A stretch of DNA of 64,000 nucleotides, taken from the NCBI RefSeq assembly GCF_000286075.1, contig NZ_AJTZ01000004.1:1-64000 (forward strand), written 5' to 3'. Position 1 is the stretch's first letter, and each line of letters starts with the position of its first letter. A program made the position numbers and the translations under genes. The DNA is from Streptococcus ratti FA-1 = DSM 20564. GTDB lineage: Bacteria > Bacillota > Bacilli > Lactobacillales > Streptococcaceae. Shown one piece after another: positions 45,397 to 55,844 of this stretch. Below the pieces are notes generated by a model that saw nothing but the letters and a program-made list of their open reading frames with translations, was not told where the DNA came from and did no database searches.

Positions 45397-46545
45397 TTAG
45401 CTGTTAAATGACACATGAACGTGATCATAGTGGTTAGCAGTATCACTGCCGCGATCTGGCATTTGATTCCATGTATAGGCAGCTCCATAAACATTATTGT
45501 ACGGAGCATAGAATTTTTGCTGATAAATCACATAAGAGATGTTATTTGCCTCCATGTTTGACGTTGCATAATTAGCAACTTCTTGACCGAGTTGGGTGTT
45601 ATCGTAGGTCATAACATCAACTGCATTACCTGTACCATGGTCTTGAGAATCACCAGCACGGTATCCACTGATATCAGTAATACCATATTGGTTAGCAACA
45701 TTATTAGCAAAGGCCGCGGCTGATGGTTGGAGACCGCTCGTATTAACAGTTGTTCCTGCGGGAGCTGTCGTTGTGGTATCAGTTGAAGCGGCTTCTGTTG
45801 CTACAGGAGAGGCAGACTCTTCAGCGGCAGCGGTTGGTGTTTCAGATTGTGCTGGAGCTGCTGACTCTGCAGCACCCGCTTCACTTGTCTCTGAAACGGA
45901 TGTTGCTTCTGCTGTTGAAGCTTGAGCCGCTGTTTCTGTTGCTGTAGCATTTACTTGGGCAGCAGAATCGGTCGGAACTTGGGCTGCTTCGGAAGTTACT
46001 CTAGTATCAGCTACTGCTGCTTCAGAAGTTTGGGTTTGAGTTTGTTCAGACGAAGCTGCCGTTGAGGCTTGGGCTGCTTCCGAGCTAGCTGCTGGAGCTT
46101 CGCTTGAGGCAGGAGTTTCAATGGTATCTAGCGATGTTGTTGTATTACCGACAGTTACTTCATTAGCAGGAATATCAACAGAAGCTGATTGATAAGCACC
46201 GCTGCCATTATCAGTTCCATTAACAGTGAGTCCTGTAAGATGATGCTGAGCATCATAAGTTGCTGTGATAGTAGTACCTGGGAAAATCATATTGATATTA
46301 GAAATTTGATTAACCTTTGCCAGTACATTGACATCAACAGACATAGCTTCTGCGATTGTACTAAGTGTGTCTCCGTATTTCACGGTATATGTTGAGCTGT
46401 CGCCTTGATTGACAAGGTCAGTTTTCACTTCTTCTACTGAACGCGGAGCCCAGTTTGCTGACTTATCTTCAGCTTGTACTTTAAAAGCTCCAAAAATGGA
46501 CAAAGTCAGTGTGGAGGCTAATAGCATTTTTTTATTGAATTTCAT
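45397..46545 (-). CDS. Secreted LysM protein with C-terminal peptidase-like domain
   Basis: The 382-aa protein has a signal peptide (1-25, cut after VQA), a LysM domain (about 52-97, YTVKYGDTLSTIAEAM) that binds peptidoglycan, a long Ser/Ala/Glu/Thr-rich linker (about 140-270) and a C-terminal domain (about 275-382) with DHGTGNAVDVMTYD and HYDHVHVSF, whose His/Asp pattern resembles M15/VanY-like wall peptidases. Likely a surface wall-binding hydrolase or its relative. It stands alone between purH and the csRNA. Confidence 0.85.
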   Translation of the reverse strand: MKFNKKMLLASTLTLSIFGAFKVQAEDKSANWAPRSVEEVKTDLVNQGDSSTYTVKYGDTLSTIAEAMSVDVNVLAKVNQISNINMIFPGTTITATYDAQHHLTGLTVNGTDNGSGAYQSASVDIPANEVTVGNTTTSLDTIETPASSEAPAASSEAAQASTAASSEQTQTQTSEAAVADTRVTSEAAQVPTDSAAQVNATATETAAQASTAEATSVSETSEAGAAESAAPAQSETPTAAAEESASPVATEAASTDTTTTAPAGTTVNTSGLQPSAAAFANNVANQYGITDISGYRAGDSQDHGTGNAVDVMTYDNTQLGQEVANYATSNMEANNISYVIYQQKFYAPYNNVYGAAYTWNQMPDRGSDTANHYDHVHVSFNS

Positions 46546-46706
46546 GTTATAGTCCCTTTCAATTTTAAAGATAGTGACTATCCTACCATAGTTTCTTCAA
46601 AAATCCTCCTTATGTGCTCGCTTTAAAGAAATTAACTTATTACTGTAATATCTTGTCTTATTTGTCATGATTTACTCATTATCAGTAAAATGTTGTTGCA
46701 CTGACT

Positions 46707-46738
46707 AAAAAAATTCCACCGCTCTTAAGGTGGAATTG
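46707..46738 (-). terminator. Terminator of the first pur block (purH)
   Basis: AATTCCACC and GGTGGAATT around a ~8-nt loop, followed by TTTTTTT on the minus strand, 19 bp past purH. Confidence 0.8.
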
Positions 46739-46756
46739 TAAATGATTGAACAAAAA

Positions 46757-48307
46757 TCAGTGTCTAAAATGTCTGACACCCGTAAATACCATGGCAATGC
46801 CGTATTTATCAGCCATGTCGATAGACTCTTGGTCACGGACTGAACCACCCGGCTGGATGATAGCTTTAATGCCTGCAGCTGCAATTTCTTCAACATTGTC
46901 TGCAAATGGGAAGAAGGCGTCAGAGGCAAGAACAGCACCGTCAAGACGGTCTTTGGCTTGGTCAAGAGCGATACGAACAGAAGCCACACGGTTGGTTTGA
47001 CCAGGGCCAACGCCAAGGGTCATATGGTCATTGGTCACAATGATACCGTTAGATTTCACGTATTTGATAGCCTTCCAAGCAAATTCAAGGGCTGTGGCCT
47101 CGGTTTCCGTTGGCTGGCGCTTGGTGACAATCTTCCAGTCAGCTGGCCTTTCCTTGACCACATCTTGGTTTTGCACGAGAAGACCGCCAACTACGCCAGT
47201 GTACTCTGGCTCAAGCTCACTGGCTTCTTGAGCTTCAAATGGCAGCTCAAGGATGCGCAAATTCTTCTTCTTGGTTGTAAGAATGGCTAGCGCTTCGTCT
47301 GTATAGCTTGGTGCGATGATGATTTCAAGGAAAATAGCGTGCATCTTTTCAGCTGTCGCAGCATCTACTTCTCTGTTAAGCACAACAATGCCACCGAAGA
47401 TCGATACTGGGTCTGCTTCATAGGCATAGTCCCAAGCTGTCTCGATGTCATCTGCCTGGCCGATACCGCATGGATTCATGTGCTTGAGGGCCACAACAGT
47501 TGGACGGTCTTGGAAGTCGCGAATGATACGGATAGCGGCATCCGCATCACGGATATTGTTGAAGGACAGCTCCTTGCCGTTGAGCTGCTTGGCGGCGGCA
47601 ATGGAATACTCTGTTGGCAGAGCTTTTTGGTAGAAATCCGCATCCTGTTGCGGGTTTTCACCGTAGCGCATAGGCTGTTTGAGGTCGTAGGTAAGGGTCA
47701 GCTTTTCAGGCTTGCTTTCGCCGACTTGAGCAGTGAAATATTCCGCAATGAGGGCATCATAAGCTGCGGTATGACGGAAAACTTTTGCAGCCAAGCGTTG
47801 GCGAGTTTCAAATGTTGTCTGACCTGCGTCAGCCAATTCTTCCAAGACCACCGCATAATCAGCTGGATCAACCACAACCGTCACACTGGCGTGGTTTTTA
47901 GCAGCAGAGCGCAGCATGGAAGGCCCGCCGATATCAATATTTTCAACTGCATCCGCATAGGTTACATCGGGTTTGAGGATGGTTTCCTTGAATGGATAGA
48001 GGTTAACCACGATTAAATCGATAAGTTCGATACTGTTGTCTTTAGCCGCCTGCAAATGGCTGTCAAGGTCACGACGAGCCAAGAGACCGCCGTGAATGTT
48101 TGGATGAAGGGTCTTAACACGGCCATCCATCATCTCAGGAAAACCAGTCACATCATCAATCGCGATAGTGTCAACACCTGCTTTATCAAGTGCAACTTTT
48201 GTCCCTCCAGTTGAGATGATTTCCCAACCAAGTTTTGTCAATTCTTGGGCAAAGTCAACAATGCCCGCCTTATCAGAAACACTAATCAGTGCGCGTTTAG
48301 TTGTCAT
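46757..48307 (-). CDS. purH: AICAR transformylase / IMP cyclohydrolase
   Basis: I start at ATG 48307 ([16 protein letters not shown], 516 aa), with AGAAAGGAAAAA before it. The N-terminal MGS domain (1-200) is the cyclohydrolase. The transformylase half has [11 protein letters not shown] near residue 265 (Lys-His pair) and [14 protein letters not shown] near residue 475. Catalyses the last two steps to IMP. Confidence 0.98.
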   Translation of the reverse strand: MTTKRALISVSDKAGIVDFAQELTKLGWEIISTGGTKVALDKAGVDTIAIDDVTGFPEMMDGRVKTLHPNIHGGLLARRDLDSHLQAAKDNSIELIDLIVVNLYPFKETILKPDVTYADAVENIDIGGPSMLRSAAKNHASVTVVVDPADYAVVLEELADAGQTTFETRQRLAAKVFRHTAAYDALIAEYFTAQVGESKPEKLTLTYDLKQPMRYGENPQQDADFYQKALPTEYSIAAAKQLNGKELSFNNIRDADAAIRIIRDFQDRPTVVALKHMNPCGIGQADDIETAWDYAYEADPVSIFGGIVVLNREVDAATAEKMHAIFLEIIIAPSYTDEALAILTTKKKNLRILELPFEAQEASELEPEYTGVVGGLLVQNQDVVKERPADWKIVTKRQPTETEATALEFAWKAIKYVKSNGIIVTNDHMTLGVGPGQTNRVASVRIALDQAKDRLDGAVLASDAFFPFADNVEEIAAAGIKAIIQPGGSVRDQESIDMADKYGIAMVFTGVRHFRH

Positions 48308-48514
48308 CAATTTTTCCTTTCTTCTGTGATATTTCTTTTGGGTGATGCGAATAGAAGGAAAACTAATCCTGTGGATTATTTTAGAGACCCAAAGGATTTC
48401 ATTTTTAACTTTTGAGTCAAAATCTCAAAAATTCCAAGACGATTGATAATCTTGTCAATTGTCTATTCGCCACAGCAAGAAACATCGGTTAGGCGCTATA
48501 AAGTTGCTGAATTA
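48308..48514. other. Spacer between purH and the 58-aa membrane protein
   Basis: About 200 bp with the purH ribosome site and short inverted bits (GCGAATAGAAGG near 48348 and GACAATTGTCTATTCGC near 48454 pair as GCGAATAG/CTATTCGC). That 8-bp pair could close a large loop. No gene was seen. Confidence 0.4.
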
Positions 48515-48691
48515 CTACTTTCTATTTGAATATTTTTCTATAAATACGAGAACAACTAGCCCCATTATTGCTGCAATAATATAGGACAAAGATAATCTTA
48601 AAGGATTTTCTAAACTAGAAAGAATTACACTGTTGATTACCAAGGCAGTAACAACAAATGTCAAAATATAAATAAGGATTTTCTTAATCAT
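48515..48691 (-). CDS. 58-aa two-helix membrane protein
   Basis: ATG at 48691, with AAGGGAGAT before it, opens a 58-residue frame: MIKKILIYILTFVVTALVIN, a short polar loop (SSLENPLRL), a second helix (SYIIAAIMGLVVLVF) and the tail IEKYSNRK. The two helices and basic ends are typical of small membrane proteins. It lies inside the purine operon between purN and purH. Family not recognised. Confidence 0.7.
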   Translation of the reverse strand: MIKKILIYILTFVVTALVINSVILSSLENPLRLSLSYIIAAIMGLVVLVFIEKYSNRK

Positions 48692-48717
48692 ACCTATTAT
48701 CTCCCTTACGATAAAAA

Positions 48718-49269
48718 CTATTTCCTCTCCACTCCCAAACTATCCAGCACTTGTGAATAAAGCTGGTATTCTGCTTCGTGAATGCGAGCTTCGAAGCTCT
48801 CAATGGTGTCATCTGGCAGGCGCGGCACGCGCACTTGCTTGATGATCTTCCCCGTATCAACACCGCTGTCCACCCAGTGAATGGTGACACCAGACTGAGC
48901 CACTCCTGCTTCCCAAGCATCCTCAATGCCATGAGCTCCTGGAAATTCAGGTAGGTAGGCTGGGTGAATATTGATGATACGCCCTTCGTAAGCCGCTAAC
49001 AGGGTCGGACCAACAATCTTCATGTAACCTGCTAAACAAACCAAATCAATATCATATTTTTCAAGCAAAGCCACAATAGCCTCTTCATAAGCGGCCTTAT
49101 TATCAAACTCTTTGAGTTCAAAAGCATAAGCTGTCACACCAAGCTTTTCTGCACGCTCTAAGACGTATGCATCTCGGTGATCTGAAAAGACAAACTCAAC
49201 TGGAAATTGCTCTGCAATGACTTGAAAATTTGACCCGTTACCACTCGCAAAAACTGCGATTTTTTTCAT
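48718..49269 (-). CDS. purN: Phosphoribosylglycinamide formyltransferase
   Basis: The 183-aa enzyme ([20 protein letters not shown]) carries AGYMKIVGPTLL and the catalytic HPAYLPEFPGAHG (Asn-His-Asp type site). It formylates GAR with 10-formyl-THF. One-base overlap with purM. Confidence 0.98.
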   Translation of the reverse strand: MKKIAVFASGNGSNFQVIAEQFPVEFVFSDHRDAYVLERAEKLGVTAYAFELKEFDNKAAYEEAIVALLEKYDIDLVCLAGYMKIVGPTLLAAYEGRIINIHPAYLPEFPGAHGIEDAWEAGVAQSGVTIHWVDSGVDTGKIIKQVRVPRLPDDTIESFEARIHEAEYQLYSQVLDSLGVERK

Positions 49270-50294
49270 TACTTAATCACCACACTTGCATCAGCTTTTT
49301 TCACTATACGACCAAGTTCGTAAACTGGTTCGTCAAGCAATTCTTTCACGCGCTCAACCTTATCAGGGCTGACTGCTAGCATAAGACCGATACCCATGTT
49401 GAAGATTTCAAACATTTCTTCGTGTTTCAGCTTACCGTATTTTTCAAGAGCTTTGAAAATTGGAAGAACAGGAACTTTATCTTCTTCGATTTCAGCAGCT
49501 AAATCATCCGCAAACATCCGTGGGACATTTTCAATGAAACCACCACCAGTGATGTGAGCAATCCCATTAACCAATCCTTCTTTGATAAGTGGAAGCACCG
49601 CTTTAACGTAGATACGAGTAGGTTCAAGAAGGACATCTTTGAGTTTTTTACCTTCCAACTCTGGCAATTCTTCCTCACCTGTATAGTCGGCAAAGACACG
49701 GCGAACAAGCGAGTAGCCGTTTGAATGAATACCGCTGGAAGCAAGGCCCAGAAGCACATCGCCTTCTTTGACCTTTGATCCGTCAATGATTTGTGATTTT
49801 TCAGCGACACCGACCGCAAAACCAGCCAGGTCGTAATCGTCTTCACCATACATACCAGGCATTTCGGCTGTTTCACCGCCGATCAGACCAGCACCCGCTC
49901 GAACGCAGCCCTCGGCCACACCAGCCACCACCTGCTCCAGCTTAGCCGGTTCGTTTTTACCAGTTGCGATATAGTCAAGGAAATAAAGGGGCTCGGCACC
50001 TGCCGCAATGATGTCATTAACACACATGGCCACACAGTCCTGACCGATGGTATCGTGTTTATCATATTTGATGGCAAGCATGAGTTTTGTTCCCACACCG
50101 TCAGTTCCTGAAATCAAAACAGGTTCTTTCACGCCAGTTTTTGTAAGATCGAACATACCACCAAAGCCACCTAAAGCTCCCATCACACCTGCACGTTCAG
50201 TACGAGCAACGTGTTTTTTGATACGCGCAACAACTTCATAACCCGCTTCAACATCCACCCCAGATTGGGCATAAGCATTTTTGTTTTCTGTCAT
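49269..50294 (-). CDS. purM: AIR synthetase
   Basis: ATG at 50294 ([18 protein letters not shown], 341 aa), with AAGAAGGAATT before it. [12 protein letters not shown] and [13 protein letters not shown] are the ATP and FGAM motifs. Closes FGAM to AIR. A second, truncated copy of the gene start lies 180 bp upstream. Confidence 0.98.
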   Translation of the reverse strand: MTENKNAYAQSGVDVEAGYEVVARIKKHVARTERAGVMGALGGFGGMFDLTKTGVKEPVLISGTDGVGTKLMLAIKYDKHDTIGQDCVAMCVNDIIAAGAEPLYFLDYIATGKNEPAKLEQVVAGVAEGCVRAGAGLIGGETAEMPGMYGEDDYDLAGFAVGVAEKSQIIDGSKVKEGDVLLGLASSGIHSNGYSLVRRVFADYTGEEELPELEGKKLKDVLLEPTRIYVKAVLPLIKEGLVNGIAHITGGGFIENVPRMFADDLAAEIEEDKVPVLPIFKALEKYGKLKHEEMFEIFNMGIGLMLAVSPDKVERVKELLDEPVYELGRIVKKADASVVIK

Positions 50295-50436
50295 AATCAA
50301 TTCCTTCTTTTTAAAATCACTATACTGAAGATTGCGACGCCTTTTTAGTCAAACCATATTTTTGACTGAAAAGGCTAATCAGGTCTTTAGCTTTAGTCCT
50401 CTAGGACAAAGCGTCCGCTGACAAATGCTTCAGCCT

Positions 50437-50478
50437 TTAGTCAGTGGTAAGACGTGGAGCGTAAGCATTTTTTGTCAT
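50437..50478 (-). pseudogene. Scar of a second purM 5' end
   Basis: With its own ribosome site (GAGGAAAAATATT), ATG opens a frame of 13 residues, MTKNAYAPRLTTD, whose first part copies the start of PurM ([10 protein letters not shown]). It then stops. It sits between purF and purM and is best read as the left-over of an older purM after recombination, or as a tandem duplication that decayed. Confidence 0.65.
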
Positions 50479-50535
50479 AATATTTTTCCTCATTTTCTTT
50501 TGAAAATAGCAGAGCTGCTATTTAGTTTAGCCTCA

Positions 50536-51975
50536 TCAATAAAAACTTGTTTTTTCTTTTAGGCTTTCCAGATAACGCTCCTCATAATCATAGAGCGGTG
50601 TTGGGTACTCTCCATCAAAGTAAGCGACGCAAAGTCCGCCGTTAGGTGCATCTGTTTCTAAACCAATAGACTCAATTAAGCCATCAATGGAAAGATAAGT
50701 CAGGCTGTCAGCTCCGATAATCTGGCGCGTTTCTTCCACAGAGTGGTTAGCCGCAATCAATTCACGGCGCGTTTGAATATCAATGCCATAAAAACATGGG
50801 TATTTGAGCGGCGGGCTGGCGATAGCCACATGAACTTCTGCGGCACCTGCTTCACGCAGCAGCTGAACGATACGGCGAGAAGTTGTTCCGCGCACGATGG
50901 AATCATCCACCATAACCACGCGCTTGCCCTTAACGATACTTGACACCGCTGATAATTTCATACGTACTCCCTGTTCACGCAATTCCTGCGTGGGTTGAAT
51001 GAAGGTACGCTGTGTATACTGATTCTTGATAAGCCCCATTTCATTTGGCAGACCTGATTCTTCGGAAAATCCGCTGGCCGCAGATAGCGATGAATTCGGT
51101 ACACCGACTACAATATCCGCTTCATATTTAAATTCTTGAGCCAAACGGCGACCAGTGTTTTTCCGAGCCGTATGAACGTTGACCCCATGAATTACGCTAT
51201 CAGGACGTGAAAAATAAATATATTCCATTGAGCAGATAGCTAGTTGCGTCTCATCCGTATAAGTATCATAATGGATACCTTCTTCATCAATAACTACCAG
51301 CTCACCCGGCTTCACATCGCGAATCCACTTGGCTCCGACCACTTCAAAGGCACAAGTTTCCGAAGAAACAACGATAGCCCCATTGGCCATTTGTCCAAGA
51401 GACAGTGGTCTGAAGCCATTAGGGTCAAGAGCAGCAATCATTTTATCTTCCATCATGAGGAGGTAAGCAAAGCCGCCTTTAACAGTGTTAAGAGCTTCCT
51501 TGACCTTGCCCATAAAACTAGGATTGTGACTGCGACGAATGAGATGCGCTAAGATTTCTGTATCAGATGATGAAGAAAAGATGGCCCCATCACGTTCCAG
51601 TCCTTTTTTCAAGGTTTGAGTATTGGTCAGGTTTCCATTATGAGCCAAGCCAAATTCCATATCATAAAATTTGAAATAGAAGGGCTGAATATTATCAATG
51701 GAAGCCTCACCTGCTGTCGCATAACGGACATGCCCAATGGCAGCAGAGCCTGTTAATTTTTCCAGATTTGCTGGATTTTTGAATACTTCTGAAACCAAGC
51801 CAGTATCACGATGGCGCAAGAGTTTCCCTTGATCGTTTGATAAAATACCAGCTCCTTCTTGTCCGCGGTGCTGCAAACTATGAAGACCAAAATAAGTCAC
51901 CTGAGCAGCTTGAGGATGTCCCCAAATACCAAACAAACCACATTCTTCATTAAGAGATTTTACTTCGTATGTCAT
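50536..51975 (-). CDS. purF: Glutamine PRPP amidotransferase
   Basis: ATG at 51975 (MTYEVKSLNEECGLFGIWG, 479 aa). Cleavage of the 11-residue propeptide frees Cys12 as the N-terminal nucleophile. The PRPP loop is VVMVDDSIVRGTTSRRIV near residue 355. First committed step of purine synthesis. A dispersed repeat starts 10 bp ahead of the start codon. Confidence 0.98.
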   Translation of the reverse strand: MTYEVKSLNEECGLFGIWGHPQAAQVTYFGLHSLQHRGQEGAGILSNDQGKLLRHRDTGLVSEVFKNPANLEKLTGSAAIGHVRYATAGEASIDNIQPFYFKFYDMEFGLAHNGNLTNTQTLKKGLERDGAIFSSSSDTEILAHLIRRSHNPSFMGKVKEALNTVKGGFAYLLMMEDKMIAALDPNGFRPLSLGQMANGAIVVSSETCAFEVVGAKWIRDVKPGELVVIDEEGIHYDTYTDETQLAICSMEYIYFSRPDSVIHGVNVHTARKNTGRRLAQEFKYEADIVVGVPNSSLSAASGFSEESGLPNEMGLIKNQYTQRTFIQPTQELREQGVRMKLSAVSSIVKGKRVVMVDDSIVRGTTSRRIVQLLREAGAAEVHVAIASPPLKYPCFYGIDIQTRRELIAANHSVEETRQIIGADSLTYLSIDGLIESIGLETDAPNGGLCVAYFDGEYPTPLYDYEERYLESLKEKTSFY

Positions 51976-51984
51976 TTTTACCTC

Positions 51985-52089
51985 GATACAAAGGCCGTTA
52001 AGCACACCATCAAACTAGGAAAGCGGCAGAAAATCCTGATTTTCTAGACGCTTTATCTTTTTGACACAGTGCTTAGGCCGTGTTCAGTA
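51985..52089 (+). repeat. Dispersed intergenic repeat, copy 8 (purF leader)
   Basis: GATACAAAGGCCGTTAAGC, AAACTAGGAAAGCGGCAG, TTTATCTTTTTGACACAGTG and TAGGCCGTGTTCAGTA in order. It fills almost all of the purL-purF gap. Confidence 0.75.
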
Positions 52090-52109
52090 CAGCATGTAAT
52101 CTACTGTGA

Positions 52110-55100
52110 TTATTTCCCTGTAAAGTAGGCTACTGCACTTTCAAATAATTTCTGGTCTTTGTTTCCTGGGATGTTTTGGAAGAGACCATTTTCATAACGT
52201 TCTGAGTGTCCCATTTTACCGATGATTTGACCATTCTTGCTTGTAATACCCTCAATCGCATTAACAGAGCCGTTTGGATTGTACTTAGAATCCATACTTG
52301 GTTTACCATCAAAGTCAACATATTGGCTGAAGATTTGTCCATTATCACGAAGTTCTGCAAATTCTTCATCTGTTACGACGAATTTACCTTCACCATGTGA
52401 TACTGGAATGGCATGAACGTCACCCACTTCAACACCTGCAAGCCAAGGTGAATTTGTATTGGCAATACGTGTTTCAACTATTTTCGCCACGTGTTGGTTA
52501 GCATCATTGTAGAAAAGAGTTGGGCTTGTTTCAGTCGCATCTTCAAAGTTACCGTATGGAAGCAGACCTGATTTCACAAGCGCTTGGAATCCATTACAGA
52601 TACCGATGATAAGACCACCTTTTTCAATAAAGCTGTCAATAGCTGCGCGGACTTTTTGGTTCAACAAGATGTTGACAATGAATTTAGCCGAACCGTCTGG
52701 TTCATCAGCAGCTGAGAAACCACCTGCAAAGAAGATAATATTAGCTTTACTGATATTGTCAACCATTGTGTCAACAGATGCTTCAATAGCCGCTTCATCA
52801 AGTGTCACAAATGGTACCAAGTTAACTTTTGCTCCAGCCTGTTCAAAGGCTTTGGCTGAATCGTACTCTGAGTTTGTACCAGGGAAAACCGGAATGTAAA
52901 CCAATGGTTCAGCAACTTTTTCACTTGCTTTAATCACTGCATCTGAAGCAACTGCTGGAACATCTTCAAGTTTAGTGCTTTGTTCAAATTCAGTTGGGTA
53001 AACATCTTCGAGTTTGCCTTCAAAGGCTGATAAAAGTTTATTTCCTGAAAGGTTGACACCGTTGACAGCAAGTGTAAAGTCCGCTACTGTCTGACCTATT
53101 TTAAGTGCGCCAGCAAGGTCTTCGTTAGATGTAAAGACAAATCCACCAAGTTGTGCTGTCAAGCTTCTGTCAAGATCAGCTATTCTCACATCAGCACCGA
53201 TACGATTGCCGAAGCTCATAAGAGCAAGACTTTCGATAAGACCACCATATTTAACAGCTGAAGCTGATGTGATATGGTGTGTCTTTTGAATCGCTTCAAA
53301 TTTAGCAAAGTTAGCTTTAATCAAATCAAAATCAATGTCTTGTGAAATAGCTTGCCCTGGAATGTAGTAAATGTATTCACCAGCTGTTTTAAATTCTGGC
53401 GAAAGAACTTTACAACTATCTGCTGTTGTCACACCAAAAGCAACCAAGGTTGGCGGTACTGTCAATTCTTCAAATGTACCAGACATTGAGTCTTTACCAC
53501 CGATTGATGGCAAACCAAGTTGTAATTGCGCTTCGATTGACCCAAGAAGGGCTGACACTGGTTGTCCAAAGCGTTCAGCTTGTTTATCCATACGTTGGAA
53601 ATATTCTTGATAAGAGAAGCGTGCTTTAGACCAATTCGCACCTATTGCCACCAAACGAGCTGTTGCTTCGATAACAGCGTAAGCTGCACCATGATATGGT
53701 GACCATTCAGCAATATAAGGGTTGAACCCTTGTGCCATAACTGACGCTGTTGTTGTTACACCGTTTTGAACAGGAAGTTTTTGAACAGAACTTTCTGTTG
53801 GCGTGATTTGATAACGACCACCAATCGGATGGTTAACCGTTGAACGACCAACAGAGCTATCAAAAATCGTTTGTAAACCTTTTTGACTGGCATGGTTAAG
53901 GTCAGAAAGAACATTTACAGTATCAGATTCAAGTGTCGCAGCTGAAGTTGTACGTTGTTCTGGCATGTCAACTTGACTGTCAACAACATTAGCATCAACC
54001 ACCACGCGCACACCGTTTGTATCAAGGAAACGACGTTCAATATCAACGATTGTTTGACCATTCCAAGTCATAACAAGATTTGGTTTTTCAGTAACTGTGG
54101 CAACCACTACCGCGTCAATATTTTCTTTATGACATTCTGCAATAAAGCTATCCACATCTTTCGGACGAACCACAACTGACATCCGTTCTTGTGATTCAGA
54201 AATAGCAATTTCAGTTCCGTTAAGTCCTTGGTATTTCAAAGGCACTTTGTTAAGGTCAATTTCAAGACCGTCAGCTAATTCACCGATTGCCACACAGACA
54301 CCACCAGCACCAAAGTCATTGGATTTTTTGATGAGACGAGTCACATTACCATTGCGGAAAAGACGTTGAATTTTACGTTCTTCAATGGCATTCCCTTTTT
54401 GTACTTCTGCACCAGCTGTTTCAACAGATTCAACCGTTTGAACTTTAGATGAACCAGTTGCACCACCGACACCGTCACGACCAGTTTTACCACCGAGAAG
54501 AATAACCACATCACCAGCTTCTGGTTTCTCACGAACAACATTTCCCTTAGGAGCTGCACCGACAACGGCACCGAGTTCCATACGTTTAGCGACGAATCCT
54601 GGGTGGAAATATTCTTTAACATAAGTTGTGGCAAGACCAATTTGGTTACCATATGAAGAATAACCATGTGCCGCTGTTTTAGAAATCACTTGTTGTGGCA
54701 ATTTACCAAGACGTGTTGCTGAAATTGGTCTTGTAATATCACCAGCACCTGAAATACGCATGGCTTGGTAAACATAAGAACGTCCTGACAATGGGTCGCG
54801 GATTGCGCCTCCGATACAGGTTGCGGCACCACCAAAGGGTTCAATTTCCGTCGGGTGATTGTGTGTTTCATTCTTGAACATCAAAAGCCATGGTTCTTTA
54901 ACACCGTTCACATCAACTTCAATTTCAACAGAACATGCGTTAATTTCGTCTGACACTTCCATATCGTCCAAGCGACCATTCGCACGTTCATAACGACCAA
55001 AGATTGTCGCCATGTCCATCAATGTTTGTGGCTTTTCAGAACGTCCAAGTTCATCACGCATAGCAATATATTTATCATAAGTTGCCTGTAATTGTTTTTG

Positions 55101-55835
55101 GAATTTAGACGCTGAGAAATCAATATGTTTAAGCTCTGTTTCGAAAGTTGTGTGGCGGCAGTGGTCTGACCAATAAGTATCCAAAACTTTCAATTCTGTT
55201 TCCGTTGGCACGCGCCCAATTGATTTGAAGTACTCTTGGATAAAGACAAGGTCATCAACTTCCATGGCCAAACCTTGCTCAGCTTTATAATCAGCAAATT
55301 CAGCCGCTGTATAAGTCTTGAAGAAATCAAGATTTGGAATCGTTTTATCTGATTCTGAGAATGCTTGTGGCGCAATGCCTGTCGTAATATCTTTAAAACG
55401 AGAATCTACTGGATTAAGAAGATAATTCTTAACCGCATCAAGTTCAGCAGTATCAATATCCTTGTTAACAAGATAAAGTTGAGCCGTATTAACTGTTACA
55501 TCATTACTGCTACCAAGAAGAAGCAAAGCTTCTTGTGAGGACGCTGCACGCTGGTCAAATTGACCTGGAAGTGATTCAATAGCAAAGAAAGCAGAAGTAT
55601 CCAGAGCTACAGCCACTTGCTCCTCAGTTAAAATATCATCAGTCACCTGTTCTGAAAAAAGGTGCTTCTCAGCTCTGTCAAAGAGCTCCTCAGATAAATT
55701 AAAAACATCGTAAACCTGTACAATCCGCAAATCTGACAGTGTTTTTAGCTGCAAATTATGGCTCAGCTCCTTGGCCAAAGATTCTGATTTAACGCGAAAT
55801 GCTGCTTTTTTCTCAACAAAAATACGTTTATCCAT
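52110..55835 (-). CDS. purL: FGAM synthase, single-chain PurL
   Basis: The 1241-aa enzyme fuses the N-terminal PurS-like part, two AIRS-like halves (SDHCRHTTFETELKHID near residue 230; KNETHNHPTEIEPFGGAATC) and a C-terminal glutaminase (IGICNGFQALVKSGLLPYG, Cys near 1075; SHGEGKF). It makes FGAM from FGAR, glutamine and ATP. Single-chain forms occur in streptococci and enterics, in contrast to PurSQL in Bacillus. It follows purC by 9 bp. Confidence 0.98.
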   Translation of the reverse strand: MDKRIFVEKKAAFRVKSESLAKELSHNLQLKTLSDLRIVQVYDVFNLSEELFDRAEKHLFSEQVTDDILTEEQVAVALDTSAFFAIESLPGQFDQRAASSQEALLLLGSSNDVTVNTAQLYLVNKDIDTAELDAVKNYLLNPVDSRFKDITTGIAPQAFSESDKTIPNLDFFKTYTAAEFADYKAEQGLAMEVDDLVFIQEYFKSIGRVPTETELKVLDTYWSDHCRHTTFETELKHIDFSASKFQKQLQATYDKYIAMRDELGRSEKPQTLMDMATIFGRYERANGRLDDMEVSDEINACSVEIEVDVNGVKEPWLLMFKNETHNHPTEIEPFGGAATCIGGAIRDPLSGRSYVYQAMRISGAGDITRPISATRLGKLPQQVISKTAAHGYSSYGNQIGLATTYVKEYFHPGFVAKRMELGAVVGAAPKGNVVREKPEAGDVVILLGGKTGRDGVGGATGSSKVQTVESVETAGAEVQKGNAIEERKIQRLFRNGNVTRLIKKSNDFGAGGVCVAIGELADGLEIDLNKVPLKYQGLNGTEIAISESQERMSVVVRPKDVDSFIAECHKENIDAVVVATVTEKPNLVMTWNGQTIVDIERRFLDTNGVRVVVDANVVDSQVDMPEQRTTSAATLESDTVNVLSDLNHASQKGLQTIFDSSVGRSTVNHPIGGRYQITPTESSVQKLPVQNGVTTTASVMAQGFNPYIAEWSPYHGAAYAVIEATARLVAIGANWSKARFSYQEYFQRMDKQAERFGQPVSALLGSIEAQLQLGLPSIGGKDSMSGTFEELTVPPTLVAFGVTTADSCKVLSPEFKTAGEYIYYIPGQAISQDIDFDLIKANFAKFEAIQKTHHITSASAVKYGGLIESLALMSFGNRIGADVRIADLDRSLTAQLGGFVFTSNEDLAGALKIGQTVADFTLAVNGVNLSGNKLLSAFEGKLEDVYPTEFEQSTKLEDVPAVASDAVIKASEKVAEPLVYIPVFPGTNSEYDSAKAFEQAGAKVNLVPFVTLDEAAIEASVDTMVDNISKANIIFFAGGFSAADEPDGSAKFIVNILLNQKVRAAIDSFIEKGGLIIGICNGFQALVKSGLLPYGNFEDATETSPTLFYNDANQHVAKIVETRIANTNSPWLAGVEVGDVHAIPVSHGEGKFVVTDEEFAELRDNGQIFSQYVDFDGKPSMDSKYNPNGSVNAIEGITSKNGQIIGKMGHSERYENGLFQNIPGNKDQKLFESAVAYFTGK

Positions 55836-55844
55836 ACTTTTTTC

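Noticed and set aside
46640..46670. TGTAATATCTTGTCTTA upstream of the LysM gene as a WalR box
   Set aside because: The spacing is four not five and the second half mismatches, so it is not listed, although LysM genes are WalR targets in some streptococci.
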